Positions 16,299-25,533 are shown, counted from the first letter of the stretch. The stretch is DNA of 36,704 bases from Alphaproteobacteria bacterium (GCA_028279245.1 JANQOE010000120.1:1-36704); one strand, 5' to 3'. Translations and numbers: made by a program. The notes: generated by a model not told the origin, from the letters alone.

Positions 16299-17837
16299 GT
16301 GAGGACAAACCATGTGGTGGTCATCGGCGCAGGTGTCGGCGGGCTGACGGCCGCGGCTGAACTTGCGGCCAAGGGGCTCCACGTCACCGTCCTTGAACGC
16401 GCGCGCGCCCCCGGCGGCAAGTTGCGCAAAGTGATCGTGGATGGACACGGCATCGACGCCGGGCCAACCGTATTTACCATGCGTTGGGTTATTGAGTCGC
16501 TGTTCAGCGACCTGGGCGAAAACTTGGCCAACTACGTGACACTTCGCCCCCTCGAAGTCCTGGCACGACATGCATGGAGCGCAAACGAAACTCTAGATCT
16601 ATATGCCGATCTCGAAAGGTCTGCGGACGCGATTGCAGAGTTCGCGGGCTCGGCCGAAGCGGCGCGCTTCCTCACATTCAGCCAGCAGGCCCGCGCCGTC
16701 TTTGAGACCCTTGACGGACCCTTCATCAGGTCGGCTCGCCCGGCCAATCCCCTGTCCCTGGCGCGCCGGGCCGGCGCCGGAAACCTCGGACAGCTTTGGC
16801 GAATCCAGCCATTTGTCACGCTCTGGAAGGCACTCGGCAGCCATTTTCACGACCCGCGCTTGCGCCAGCTTTTCGGTCGCTACGCGACCTATTGCGGCTC
16901 GTCTCCTTTTCAAGCGCCGGCAACACTCATCCTCGTACCTCATGTCGAACAGGAAGGCGTTTGGTCGGTCGTTGGCGGAATGTACCAGATTGCCGTCGCC
17001 CTAGAGCAATTGGCCAGACGATCGGGGGCCGACTTTCGGTATGGATCCGAGGTAGCGCAGCTCGGGGTGGCTGGAGGGCGGGTGGAGAGCGTAACTCTGT
17101 CAGACGGCGAGCGGATAAGAGCAGATGCTGTTGTGATGAACGCGGACGCTTTGGCCGTCGCCAATGGCCGATTTGGTCGAGCTGCCGGAACCGCAGTCCC
17201 CCGGATAGAGCCCAACGCGCGGTCACTCTCCGCGATAACCTGGGCAGTCTTAGCCGAGGCACGGGGTTTTTCGTTGGCTCGGCACAATGTCTTTTTTTCC
17301 AGAGACTATGCGGCGGAGTTCGAGAAGATCTTTCATCGCGGCCGCGTGCCGGACGAACCGACGGTCTATGTTTGTGCACAAGACCGGGACACGAGCGGGC
17401 CGTCTCGGGATCTCGAACGAGTTCTCATGTTGATCAACGCCCCAGCGAACGGCGACAGACATGCTTACGATAAGGAGGAAGTGGACCAATGTTTCGAGAA
17501 AACGCTCGCTCAGTTGGCGCGCTGCGGCCTCGTTCTGAAGATCGCGCCACCGACCGCAGTGGCAACAAGCCCGGCCGATTTCGAAGGACTGTTTCCGGGG
17601 ACCGGAGGCGCTCTGTACGGAAGGGCCTCACACGGCTGGCGAGCCACATTCCAACGGCCGGGCAGTCGAACCCGCTTGGGCGGCCTGTATCTCGCAGGCG
17701 GCAGCACTCACCCCGGTCCGGGTGTACCGATGGCGATGCTGTCGGGTCGGCTGGCGGTCTCGGCGCTGCTGCGGGACCTGACTTCGCGCAGCCCGTCAAT
17801 CCGTGTGGCTACGTTTGGTGGTATGTCGACGCGCTGA
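16299..17837 (+). CDS. crtD: Hydroxycarotenoid 3,4-desaturase CrtD
   Basis: A 512-aa, FAD-dependent oxidoreductase of the CrtI family that desaturates the hydroxylated or methoxylated end of the carotenoid. The N-terminal dinucleotide fold VVIGAGVGGLTAAAELAAKG (6-25), the acidic end VTVLERARAPGGK and the C-terminal FAD segment GGLYLAGGSTHPGPGVPMAM are clear. The start is GTG with gagggtgg 7 bases upstream. It is called CrtD over CrtI from its place beside crtC and crtE and its divergence from the second desaturase gene in the window. Its stop overlaps a CTG in the crtC frame. Confidence 0.92.
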   Translation: MRTNHVVVIGAGVGGLTAAAELAAKGLHVTVLERARAPGGKLRKVIVDGHGIDAGPTVFTMRWVIESLFSDLGENLANYVTLRPLEVLARHAWSANETLDLYADLERSADAIAEFAGSAEAARFLTFSQQARAVFETLDGPFIRSARPANPLSLARRAGAGNLGQLWRIQPFVTLWKALGSHFHDPRLRQLFGRYATYCGSSPFQAPATLILVPHVEQEGVWSVVGGMYQIAVALEQLARRSGADFRYGSEVAQLGVAGGRVESVTLSDGERIRADAVVMNADALAVANGRFGRAAGTAVPRIEPNARSLSAITWAVLAEARGFSLARHNVFFSRDYAAEFEKIFHRGRVPDEPTVYVCAQDRDTSGPSRDLERVLMLINAPANGDRHAYDKEEVDQCFEKTLAQLARCGLVLKIAPPTAVATSPADFEGLFPGTGGALYGRASHGWRATFQRPGSRTRLGGLYLAGGSTHPGPGVPMAMLSGRLAVSALLRDLTSRSPSIRVATFGGMSTR

Positions 17838-18709
17838 GCGATGACGGAAAGTATGCGCTTACGCTCATAGCTTTTATCGGCAGTGTGTTCTCACCGTACT
17901 ATGCGTGGGCACGACGCAGCCAAGCCGAGCCCGATCCCACGGACTATAGTTCCGTGAATATCGCCTTGTACGGTCCACGCAGTAACCGTTGGGCGATGAC
18001 CGAGCGTCGCCGCAATGCGGTGGCGCGAACAAGCTCACGGCTTGAGATCGGGTGGAGCCATTTGTCTTGGGAGCGGGACTCCTTGACAGTACATGTCGAC
18101 GAAGTCTCCGTCCCGCTTCCCTCGAGAATACGCGGATCGTTTCGGCTATCCATGCCTCACGTCTTCGACCGATTTGTCGATCTGGAGCCGGGCGGACAAC
18201 ATCGGTGGCGTCCGATCGCCCCGTTCGCGAGTATCGAGGTCAATTTCCAGAACCCGGCGCTCAAATGGTCTGGAACAGCCTACTTCGACATGAATATCGG
18301 GCAAGAGCCGCTCGAAACGGCATTCGAGCGTTGGGATTGGTCGCGGGCTGAAACGGACGATGGTGGCGCTATTATTCTCTACGACGTGACCCCACGCGAA
18401 TCGCCCAGGAACTGCATTGCTCATCGGTTTCGGCCCGACGGACACGTCGAACCGTTTGCACCGCCTGCCGCCGTCCGCCTGGGAACCACCAAATGGGGCA
18501 TTAAGCGCGCCTCGCACAGCGAAGACCACACGGCGACCAAGGTCGTGCGAACGCTTGAAGACACGCCGTTCTATGCTCGTTCGCTGTTGCAGACAGTGCT
18601 AGATGGGCAGCGCGCCACGGCCGTTCACGAGAGTTTGGACCTCAATCGGTTCCGAAGGAACTGGGTACAGATGCTATTACCATTCCGAATGCCGCGCAGG
18701 TTCACTTAG
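17834..18709 (+). CDS. crtC: Carotenoid 1,2-hydratase CrtC (unusual start)
   Basis: Adds water to the 1,2 double bond of acyclic carotenoids. Conserved segments: IAFIGSVFSPYYAW, RWAMTERRRNAVA, SFRLSMPHVFDRFVDLEPGG and GTAYFDMNIGQEPLE. Family-like sequence (GYVWWYVDALSDDGKY) begins inside the 3' end of crtD. In this frame there is no ATG, GTG or TTG between the ATG at 17489, deep inside crtD, and the GTG at 17885. The candidate chosen is CTG (17834-17836), overlapping the crtD stop as CTGA, which gives 291 aa, near Rhodobacter CrtC. Alternatives are a long overlap from 17489 or a late GTG at 17885. The 3' end overlaps the opposing small gene by 8 bp. Confidence 0.88.
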   Translation: MSDDGKYALTLIAFIGSVFSPYYAWARRSQAEPDPTDYSSVNIALYGPRSNRWAMTERRRNAVARTSSRLEIGWSHLSWERDSLTVHVDEVSVPLPSRIRGSFRLSMPHVFDRFVDLEPGGQHRWRPIAPFASIEVNFQNPALKWSGTAYFDMNIGQEPLETAFERWDWSRAETDDGGAIILYDVTPRESPRNCIAHRFRPDGHVEPFAPPAAVRLGTTKWGIKRASHSEDHTATKVVRTLEDTPFYARSLLQTVLDGQRATAVHESLDLNRFRRNWVQMLLPFRMPRRFT

Positions 18710-18848
18710 CTACCGGATCATCCGACGACTGTTCGCCGGCCTCCCGCTGGCGTCTCAACCGCCGAAGTGACACGAGTTCGAACACCCCGAAGCCCAGGGC
18801 GACGACCAGCACCAGCGTGATCTCCATCAAGATGAGCGTACTGCTTTC
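18702..18848 (-). CDS. Small single-span membrane protein, unrecognised (49 aa)
   Basis: A 49-aa frame with ATG at 18846-18848. It has one hydrophobic segment (about 6-26) followed by a basic stretch with LRRLRRQRE and an acidic, Ser-rich tail, which predicts a C-terminus in the cytoplasm. I do not recognise the family. It lies in the place held by crtK/tspO in Rhodobacter clusters but does not resemble TspO. It overlaps the larger upstream membrane gene out of frame by about 130 bp and crtC by 8 bp tail to tail. The ribosome binding site is poor. The clean hydrophobic-then-basic pattern favours real coding. Confidence 0.5.
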   Translation of the reverse strand, partial: ESSTLILMEITLVLVVALGFGVFELVSLRRLRRQREAGEQSSDDPVAK

Positions 18849-19212
18849 CATGGTTGCGCGAGCCCCGATACGATCTTGCCACGGAACCAAGCTCGGTCCA
18901 GTAGCTTGTCCTCATCAATAGCCATAGTCCGTAGCCGGCCAACAGAGCCAGAACACCGCACAGATCCAACCAGGAAAAGAACCGAGAGGTTTCAAGCACG
19001 ACAAACGCGATCACAAGCTTTGAAGCAACGAGCCCGATGGCCAGCAGGATCAAGGGCGGCATGGTGGTTGCTAGCGCGGCCAGTGACGGATGGAGATCGC
19101 TCGCGGTCACGCCCCGCGAACGTTCGACAAGTACGCGACGCCGATGCTGCAGGGCGGCATGAACAAGCCATATGGCCGCGGCTATGGATATAAGACCGAC
19201 GATGTTCTTCAA
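18718..19212 (-). CDS. Membrane protein of unknown function after crtB
   Basis: A 164-aa frame with three predicted membrane spans (about 4-21, 50-72 and 80-99). Residues after about 110 become rich in Arg and Gly and look like the out-of-frame reading of the next small gene, so the functional part may be only the first 105 or so residues. The start TTG overlaps the crtB stop as TTGA and has ggaaggtgg 6 bases upstream, which is good evidence for translation. It is not TspO-like. A +1 frameshift in the sequence could instead join it to the downstream 49-aa gene in one protein of about 160 aa. Function unknown; a carotenoid or complex-assembly role is only suggested by place. Confidence 0.55.
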   Translation of the reverse strand: MKNIVGLISIAAAIWLVHAALQHRRRVLVERSRGVTASDLHPSLAALATTMPPLILLAIGLVASKLVIAFVVLETSRFFSWLDLCGVLALLAGYGLWLLMRTSYWTELGSVARSYRGSRNHGKQYAHLDGDHAGAGRRPGLRGVRTRVTSAVETPAGGRRTVVG

Positions 19213-20306
19213 GTTGGGCCACCTTCCTGAACAGCAGGTTGATGGGTGCGGGGAGCCAAGTCACCCTGTCGCCGATTGATCTCAATGAATAGCGCCAGCA
19301 CCCACCCGATGCGCGCGCTAAAGTTCCACCACGGTGTTCGGTAATCCGGGGCAGAAGCCAGTCCACTCTCTCGCGTCGCCGCCTCAACCAAAAACACGGC
19401 CTCCTCGAGCGGCACGGCGGACACGTCCCGTACGCCCGTGATGCTCGCGGCGACGGCGGTACACAGCAATGAGAGTTTGCGGTGAGCCGGTACCACGGCA
19501 CGCCGGGTCACGGAGTCATAAGCTTGCCGTTCCACTTCACGGCCTATCTCGGCATACAGATAGCGGGCCCCGAAAATGCCCGGTTGACAGCTGTAGGGCA
19601 GTGCGGAGATGCCCCCGCCGGCGCGCTCGTACAGATGATCCGCCGCATTGAGCAGCAGACGCACCACACCGCCGACGGCGTCGTTAAACTGGGGGTTGGC
19701 CAACCACGAAGCTGGATCCAGGCCTGCGGCACGTAACCAGGCGAGTGGCAGATACAGGCGCCCGACGCGCGCATCCTCACCGACATCGCGGGCAATGTTG
19801 GTCAGCTGCATAGCGATGCCCAGGTCGCAAGCGCGGGCCAGCGTCTGCGGCGTCCGCACACCCATGATGGTCGCCATCATCACACCGACAGACCCGGCAA
19901 CCCGCGCGGCGTAAGCGTAGAGGTCGCTCAGGGTCTCGTATTGCCGACCCTCAGCATCCCAGGCCATGCCCTCAAGCAACGCCTCTGGCAAAGTCGGCGC
20001 AATCGGATACTCAGCCAGCACAGTGGCAAGCGCCCGATCTACGTGGTTGTCGCGGGGACAACCGGCGTAAGCGAGTGCAAGCCGTTCGCGGAACTCGATC
20101 AGCGCCGTGGCCGGATGGCCGTGCAAGTCGATGGCGTCGTCGGCCTCGCGGCAGAATGCATAGAGGCTGGTCGCCGGGTCTCGCACCGAACGCGGCAACA
20201 GCAAAGAGGCCGCGAAGAAGGAACGCGAGCCGTTTCGCAAGGACAGCGCACAAGCGGCCCGATCCGCCACGGCTGAGGTTGCGGTCTCAGGCCAACGCGT
20301 CGGCAT
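19209..20306 (-). CDS. crtB: Phytoene synthase
   Basis: A 365-aa squalene/phytoene synthase-family enzyme that condenses two geranylgeranyl diphosphates. The first Asp-rich motif is in CREADDAID and the second in QLTNIARDVGEDARVGR. YLPLAWLRAAGL and the segment with LLLNAADHLYERA are also typical. The start ATG (20304-20306) lies 20 bp inside crtI's 3' end; the longer frame upstream lies inside crtI and is not family-like. The C-terminal 60 residues add a hydrophobic segment (WVLALFIEI). Confidence 0.95.
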   Translation of the reverse strand: MPTRWPETATSAVADRAACALSLRNGSRSFFAASLLLPRSVRDPATSLYAFCREADDAIDLHGHPATALIEFRERLALAYAGCPRDNHVDRALATVLAEYPIAPTLPEALLEGMAWDAEGRQYETLSDLYAYAARVAGSVGVMMATIMGVRTPQTLARACDLGIAMQLTNIARDVGEDARVGRLYLPLAWLRAAGLDPASWLANPQFNDAVGGVVRLLLNAADHLYERAGGGISALPYSCQPGIFGARYLYAEIGREVERQAYDSVTRRAVVPAHRKLSLLCTAVAASITGVRDVSAVPLEEAVFLVEAATRESGLASAPDYRTPWWNFSARIGWVLALFIEINRRQGDLAPRTHQPAVQEGGPT

Positions 20307-21858
20307 GCGGCACCACCTTGTCCAGGATTCGGGCGGAGGAGAGTACACCGGGCAGGCCAGCACCGGGATGTGTCCCCGCGCCAACAAAAAACAGACGATC
20401 CACATCCTCGCTCTTGTTGTGCGGCCGGAACCAGGCACTCTGGGTCAGTATTGGCTCCAAGCCGAAGGCCGCACCGCGATACGAGTTTAGGTCGTTACCG
20501 AAGTCTTGAGGCGTCATCAGGCTCGAAGCGACGATGCTGCGCTCCAGGTCAGGCAGCAGCGTTGCTGACAAGTGATCGGCGATGGCCTTCCGATAAGGCT
20601 CGGCTGCGCGTTGCCAGTCTATTCCGCTTTCCAGATGCGGTACGGGCGATAGCACGTAGAAAGCATCACATCCGTCCGGCGCCAGCGATGCGTCGGTTGC
20701 GGTCGGCCGGTGCAAGTAGAGGCTGAAGTCATCCGCCAGCACCTTACGGGTGAAAATGTCTCGCAGTAGAGCGCGATACCGTGGACCGAGCAGAATTGTG
20801 TGGTGCCCCACGTCCGGATATCTGCGGTTGGTACCAAAATACCAGACGAACAGACTCATCGAGTAGCGCGCCCGGTCGATCCGGCCATCAGACCACCGAC
20901 GGCGACCGGCCGCCGGCAGTAAGTGCCGATAGGTCCACGCTGAGTCCGCGTTCGACACAATCACGGATGCCGCAACGGCTTCGCCATTGGCAAGCTGCAC
21001 GCCCGTTGCGGCATTCCCGCGCGTGGTGATCTCGCTGACCGGGCAACCGCAGCGAACGGTCCCACCTTGGTTTTCAACAAGTCGGACCAGCCCACGCACC
21101 AACTCGCCGGTGCCGCCGACCGCAAAATGCACGCCCCATCGTTGTTCCAGAAAGGCAATCAGCGCGTAGACCGCGGTCGCCGAGAATGGGTTGCCGCCGA
21201 TCAATAGCGGATGAAAGCTGAAGACCACACGCAGGCGCGGATCTTTTATGTATTTCGAAACGAGGCCAAACACGCTTCGGTGTGCGCCTAACCGAATGAG
21301 GTCGGGCACGGTCCGCAGCATATCAGACAGCCTGCTAAATGGCACATCGCCCAGCCGTTCGAACCCGGTCTCGAACATGGCTTCGCTGACGCCCATGAAA
21401 CGCTCGTAGCCGGCCACGTCCTCGGGCGAGAAGCGGGCGACTTCGCGCCGCATCGCCGCGCGGTCACCGCTGTATTCGAAGACATTGCCATCCGGAAACC
21501 GGATCCGATAGAAAGGTGACAGCGGGGTTAGGGCAATGTCATCGCTGAGCCGGCGACCGCACAAAGCCCAAAGCTCCCCGAACAGAAACGGTGCGGTGAT
21601 GATCGTCGGCCCCGTATCGAAGGTAAACCCGCCGGATCGAATGACCCGCGCCCGGCCGCCCGGCGTGGACAATTTCTCAAATACGGAAACCCGGTATCCC
21701 CGCGCGCCCAGTCGCACCGCGGCAGCCAATCCGCCGAAGCCCGAGCCAATCACCACTGCGTGTGGCCGTCGGTCGTCGCAAGCGAACCTATCCCGACCAG
21801 TGGTCGGTGGAGCAGTTTCCCGGCCCTGAATGTCGAAGGTCGTGTCGGCAAAGGCCAC
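20287..21858 (-). CDS. crtI: Phytoene desaturase
   Basis: A 523-aa, FAD-dependent desaturase that converts phytoene to neurosporene or lycopene; the number of steps cannot be read from sequence. The N-terminal fold AVVIGSGFGGLAAAVRLGAR (about 34-53) with VSVFEKLSTPGGRARV, and the C-terminal FFVGAGTHPGAGLPGVLSSA are present. The start is GTG (21856-21858), sharing one base with the bchO stop (TAGTG). About 30 Thr/Arg-rich residues precede the FAD fold, so a later start is possible. No crtA separates it from bchO, unlike in Rhodobacter. Confidence 0.95.
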   Translation of the reverse strand: MAFADTTFDIQGRETAPPTTGRDRFACDDRRPHAVVIGSGFGGLAAAVRLGARGYRVSVFEKLSTPGGRARVIRSGGFTFDTGPTIITAPFLFGELWALCGRRLSDDIALTPLSPFYRIRFPDGNVFEYSGDRAAMRREVARFSPEDVAGYERFMGVSEAMFETGFERLGDVPFSRLSDMLRTVPDLIRLGAHRSVFGLVSKYIKDPRLRVVFSFHPLLIGGNPFSATAVYALIAFLEQRWGVHFAVGGTGELVRGLVRLVENQGGTVRCGCPVSEITTRGNAATGVQLANGEAVAASVIVSNADSAWTYRHLLPAAGRRRWSDGRIDRARYSMSLFVWYFGTNRRYPDVGHHTILLGPRYRALLRDIFTRKVLADDFSLYLHRPTATDASLAPDGCDAFYVLSPVPHLESGIDWQRAAEPYRKAIADHLSATLLPDLERSIVASSLMTPQDFGNDLNSYRGAAFGLEPILTQSAWFRPHNKSEDVDRLFFVGAGTHPGAGLPGVLSSARILDKVVPHADALA

Positions 21859-22748
21859 TATGCGGCCTTCAGGATCTGTTCGCTCCTGGCGAGATCCGCA
21901 ATCATGGAAGCAACTTGGTCTGGTGCCTCTTCATGCGCCAGATGACCAAGGCCGGCCAGCGGGATTACCTCCGCATCCGCCACCAGGTCTTGAACTTCAT
22001 AAGACACGCTCGGGGGTATCGTGAGATCATTCTCAGCAACCACAAGGAACAGCCTTGGCCCGAGGTACCGCAGGTTGCTGCGGATTGTCGCCAAGTCCCA
22101 GTTTGCCATCATGCCGAGCGCTGAAGCGGCATGGGTTGGACTCCGGACCACCCGGCCATACAGCTCCACACCCCGCGCGTCGATGGTCGATCCGGTTTTG
22201 TGAAGTAGTCGTTCGACCGCGGCTGGATTTCGGGCCGTGCGCGCGAACAGCCAAGGGATCACCGGAGACAAGCTAAGCAGCTTGGCAAGCGGCGCGTACA
22301 CATAGCGCGGCGCATCGCGAAACGGCAGAAGCGCACCATTCAGACCGACAATCGCACTCGGTGTCACGAATTTGCTTAGGCACATCCGGACGGCGATAGC
22401 GGCACCAGCTGAATGCCCGACGATAAGCTGCGGCTGACACTTGAGGGCGCGCAACAGGCCAGCCAATGCGCCCGCCATTCCGGACAAGGAAAGTCGGGAT
22501 TTCGGCGGTGCCGATGTGAATCCATGCCCCGGCAGGTCCGGTGCAAGCACCGTAAAGCTATGAGCCAGGGCAGGCGCAAGATCGCGCCACGAATGGGTCG
22601 CCGCCCCAGTGCCATGGATGAGTAACACGACCGGTCCACGCCCCATCCTCTGCACATGCCAACGTAAGCCGGAGGTTTCGACAAAGCGGCTGGAACCACG
22701 GTTCGGCCAATCGGCGCCGTCCCGTTCCCAGACGAGGTCGTCGTTCAT
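21858..22748 (-). CDS. bchO: Alpha/beta hydrolase BchO
   Basis: A 296-aa, alpha/beta-hydrolase-fold protein associated with Mg-chelatase genes; its exact role is not settled, and a Mg-chelatase accessory function has been proposed. Seen: the oxyanion segment VVLLIHGTGAATHSWRDLAP, the nucleophile elbow VGHSAGAA (Ser), and a late His in LAGLGHLAHEE. The start ATG overlaps the bchD stop as ATGA, so it is coupled to bchID. Confidence 0.93.
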   Translation of the reverse strand: MNDDLVWERDGADWPNRGSSRFVETSGLRWHVQRMGRGPVVLLIHGTGAATHSWRDLAPALAHSFTVLAPDLPGHGFTSAPPKSRLSLSGMAGALAGLLRALKCQPQLIVGHSAGAAIAVRMCLSKFVTPSAIVGLNGALLPFRDAPRYVYAPLAKLLSLSPVIPWLFARTARNPAAVERLLHKTGSTIDARGVELYGRVVRSPTHAASALGMMANWDLATIRSNLRYLGPRLFLVVAENDLTIPPSVSYEVQDLVADAEVIPLAGLGHLAHEEAPDQVASMIADLARSEQILKAA

Positions 22749-24499
22749 TGATCGGCACAGACAGCGGAGGCCGCGTTACGAACAGCGGCAGTCAAAGCGC
22801 CGGAATCTGCGTGCGGTAGTGGCAGGTATCTGCCTGTCATCGCCGCGGCGAGCTCCTGCACCCGCGACTGCGGCCGGGGCGATGTGTCGACGACCAGCGC
22901 CGGGATCTCAGAGTCGCGGATGGCGTGAGCGGCGTGCAGTGCGTCCGCAAGGGCTTCGCCGCGAGCAGCAACACCACTTCGCGCAATGTTGGCTCGCCCG
23001 TCGGTAAGCAGGACAAACAGAGGCGATTCACCCCGCCGCCGCGCGCCATCCGCAACCGCCAGCGCTGCATCGATGCCGGCAGCGAGCGGTGTGCCGCCGC
23101 CGCCGGGCTGCGCGGCGAGCGACCGCTTTGCCCGCACCAAGGAACGGGTTGGTGGCAGCATGACCTCGGCCCGGGTACCGCGAAAGGCAAGCATCGCCAC
23201 CTGATCCCGCCGGGCATAACAATCGGCCAGCAAACGCTCGATCGCCCCCTTGGCCTCGGCCAGCCGCTGCGCGGCAGCCGATCCAGACGCGTCGACAGCA
23301 AAGACCGCGGTTGTCTGGCTTCGTTGCTTCAATCGCCTGATGCGTAGGTCGTCCCGGCGAATTTGCACCGGCCCCTTAGTCAGTCCCGACTTGCGGATTT
23401 GCTGCCAGGGCGCCGCGGCGCGCAAGGTCGCAATCACGTCAAGCGGCGCCCCTCGCCGTGGATTGCCCCGCCGAACGCCAATCTGGCGGCCACGTCGCGT
23501 CGCCGCTTGTAGGCTTCCCCTCCGGCCGGCGGCGGATCGGCCCACTCGCATGGATGCGCCCAAAGCCAAGCCATCCAGCAGACCTTGCGGCAGCGCCGAC
23601 TGGGTCGACCGGAGAAGCACATCGGCGAGGGAGCCATCGGCGGACGGTGCCTCCGCTTCCGTCTTGTCGGTATCGGTCGGGTAGTCCGACGGATCAGGTT
23701 CGGCCGCCTGCTGGCTCTCGACATCCGGGAACACGATGGCGTTCGGCAACAGCACCAACCGCATCGCGACCTCCGCGTCGTCAATAGACACCTCAGTCCG
23801 ACCGGCAAGGGCCGCGGCTCCACAAGCCACACGCAGTGCCAACAACGGTCGCCGGATGGACTCAATACCCAGTGCGAGAGCCGCCTCGCAGAGTCCTTCT
23901 GATATGTCTCGCTCAGCGCGGACCCTGGGTAGAATGCGCCTTGCGGCTGCTATCGCCGCAGCACCATAAGTGCAGTCGGGGATGGTACGGATAGAGATAC
24001 CGTCCAGGTGAATATGAAACGCCACACGATCGACTATGGCGCTGGGCGGTTGCTCATCCGCGGTATCGCCCTCGTCAAGGGCGACGACACCAAATCGAGT
24101 TGCTATTCGGCGGGACATGCCATCCCGTTCTACGCATACTTCTCTCGTGTCGATCGCCGCGGACAAGTGTGCGGCCGTCTGCGGCGACATCCGTTCAGCC
24201 ATCGGCAAGAACACAACTCCGCCATCCGCCGCGACCAGAACCCCACGCTCCAATACTGGTTGGCCGGTGCTGAGCGTCGCCGCCAGATCGAGGCCACCGA
24301 GCAGCCGAGTCTCGGCAATGCCAAGCGGAACGCGTGAAACCGGCATGGATTTGGGAAGTAGTGAGCGGAATAGATCGACCCACCGGTCCCGCAGAGGCCC
24401 CGCCCGACATCGGAGGGACACACCCACTGTCCCGATTGGATCAATAGCAAAAAGAGCCGCTGCCAACTCCGCATCAGACCAAGCGGACACATCGGTCAT
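22745..24499 (-). CDS. bchD: Magnesium chelatase subunit D
   Basis: A 584-aa subunit that links the BchI ATPase ring to BchH. The N-terminal half is an AAA+-like domain without a convincing P-loop, as usual for BchD. A Pro/acidic linker follows (about 265-290). The C-terminal integrin-I (VWA) domain has the metal-binding AVDASGSAA, later TPLAAGIDAALAVADGA and LLTDGRANIA. The start overlaps the bchI stop as ATGA. Confidence 0.95.
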   Translation of the reverse strand: MTDVSAWSDAELAAALFAIDPIGTVGVSLRCRAGPLRDRWVDLFRSLLPKSMPVSRVPLGIAETRLLGGLDLAATLSTGQPVLERGVLVAADGGVVFLPMAERMSPQTAAHLSAAIDTREVCVERDGMSRRIATRFGVVALDEGDTADEQPPSAIVDRVAFHIHLDGISIRTIPDCTYGAAAIAAARRILPRVRAERDISEGLCEAALALGIESIRRPLLALRVACGAAALAGRTEVSIDDAEVAMRLVLLPNAIVFPDVESQQAAEPDPSDYPTDTDKTEAEAPSADGSLADVLLRSTQSALPQGLLDGLALGASMRVGRSAAGRRGSLQAATRRGRQIGVRRGNPRRGAPLDVIATLRAAAPWQQIRKSGLTKGPVQIRRDDLRIRRLKQRSQTTAVFAVDASGSAAAQRLAEAKGAIERLLADCYARRDQVAMLAFRGTRAEVMLPPTRSLVRAKRSLAAQPGGGGTPLAAGIDAALAVADGARRRGESPLFVLLTDGRANIARSGVAARGEALADALHAAHAIRDSEIPALVVDTSPRPQSRVQELAAAMTGRYLPLPHADSGALTAAVRNAASAVCADQ

Positions 24500-25518
24500 G
24501 CGGCAAACACTTCAGCCATCGCCCGATCAACCCGCACACCGGATCCCGCCTCGTCAAGCGGGTCGCGCCGCAAGCGATGTTTCAACACCGCCGGTGCAAC
24601 CCGGCGCAACTCGCTGCCGGAGACGTATTCGCGTAGCTCCAGACTTGCCAGCGCGCGAGCGGCCCGGACAAGTGTCAGCTCACCACGCAGACCATCCGTG
24701 CCAAGGGCCATACACAAGCGGGTTGCTTGCTCAAGCACGCCCTCGGGGACGACCACCTCGTCAAGCTGCAGCCGCGCGGCAACAATCCGCTTTCTCAGTT
24801 GGCCTTCCTTCCGTCGCCACCGCCGTGCGAACCCCGCCGGATCGCGCTCATACTCATCACGCCGCCGCACTATCTCAATACGTTCCTGCAGATCGACTGT
24901 GGTTTTGACCTCGACGAACAGGCCGAAGCGGTCCAGCAGCTGCGGGCGCAATTCACCTTCTTCGGGGTTGCCGCTGCCGATCAGGACAAAGCGCGCAGGA
25001 TGCCTGACGCTTAGACCCTCTCGTTCGACAACGTTTTCGCCCGATGCTGCAGCGTCCAACAGTGTGTCAACCAAGTGGTCTTCAAGCAGGTTGACCTCGT
25101 CGATATACAGGAAACCGCGATGCGCCCTTGCCAGCAGACCGGGCTCAAACGACTTCCGCCCCGTTGTCAGCGCCGACTCCAGATCCAGAGTGCCAACCAC
25201 GCGGTCCTCTGTCGCGCCGAGTGGCAAATCCACCACTGGGACGGGCACTCGGCGGGACCGGCGTGCGCTTTTCCCCGCTTGACAGGCGTCCACACAATGG
25301 GACATCCGGTTCGATGGGTCACAGTTGTACTTGCATTGATGCACGACCTGCATCGGCGGCAGCAATGCGGCTAAAGCTCGGACGATGGTCGACTTGCCCG
25401 TCCCCCGATCGCCGAACACCAGAACGCCGCCAACCGTGTGGTCCACGGCGGCGATCAGCAGCGCCTGTTTCATGTCTTCCTGACCGACAATGGCGGAGAA
25501 CGGGTAAGAGACAGCCAC
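24496..25518 (-). CDS. bchI: Magnesium chelatase ATPase subunit I
   Basis: A 340-aa AAA+ ATPase that powers Mg insertion into protoporphyrin IX. Walker A GDRGTGKST is at 36-44, Walker B is in GFLYIDEVNLLED, and sensor and arginine-finger segments such as FVLIGSGNPEEGELRPQLLD are clear. The start is GTG (25516-25518), 15 bp after the upstream cytochrome stop. SYPFSAIVGQEDMKQAL directly after the start is typical of the family. Length fits. Confidence 0.97.
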   Translation of the reverse strand: MAVSYPFSAIVGQEDMKQALLIAAVDHTVGGVLVFGDRGTGKSTIVRALAALLPPMQVVHQCKYNCDPSNRMSHCVDACQAGKSARRSRRVPVPVVDLPLGATEDRVVGTLDLESALTTGRKSFEPGLLARAHRGFLYIDEVNLLEDHLVDTLLDAAASGENVVEREGLSVRHPARFVLIGSGNPEEGELRPQLLDRFGLFVEVKTTVDLQERIEIVRRRDEYERDPAGFARRWRRKEGQLRKRIVAARLQLDEVVVPEGVLEQATRLCMALGTDGLRGELTLVRAARALASLELREYVSGSELRRVAPAVLKHRLRRDPLDEAGSGVRVDRAMAEVFAA

Positions 25519-25533
25519 GCTTCGTACCTGCTG

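Noticed and set aside
19276..19289. FNR-like palindrome TTGATCTCAATGAA
   Set aside because: It deviates from TTGAT-N4-ATCAA and lies in the crtB coding region near its 3' end, not in a promoter position.
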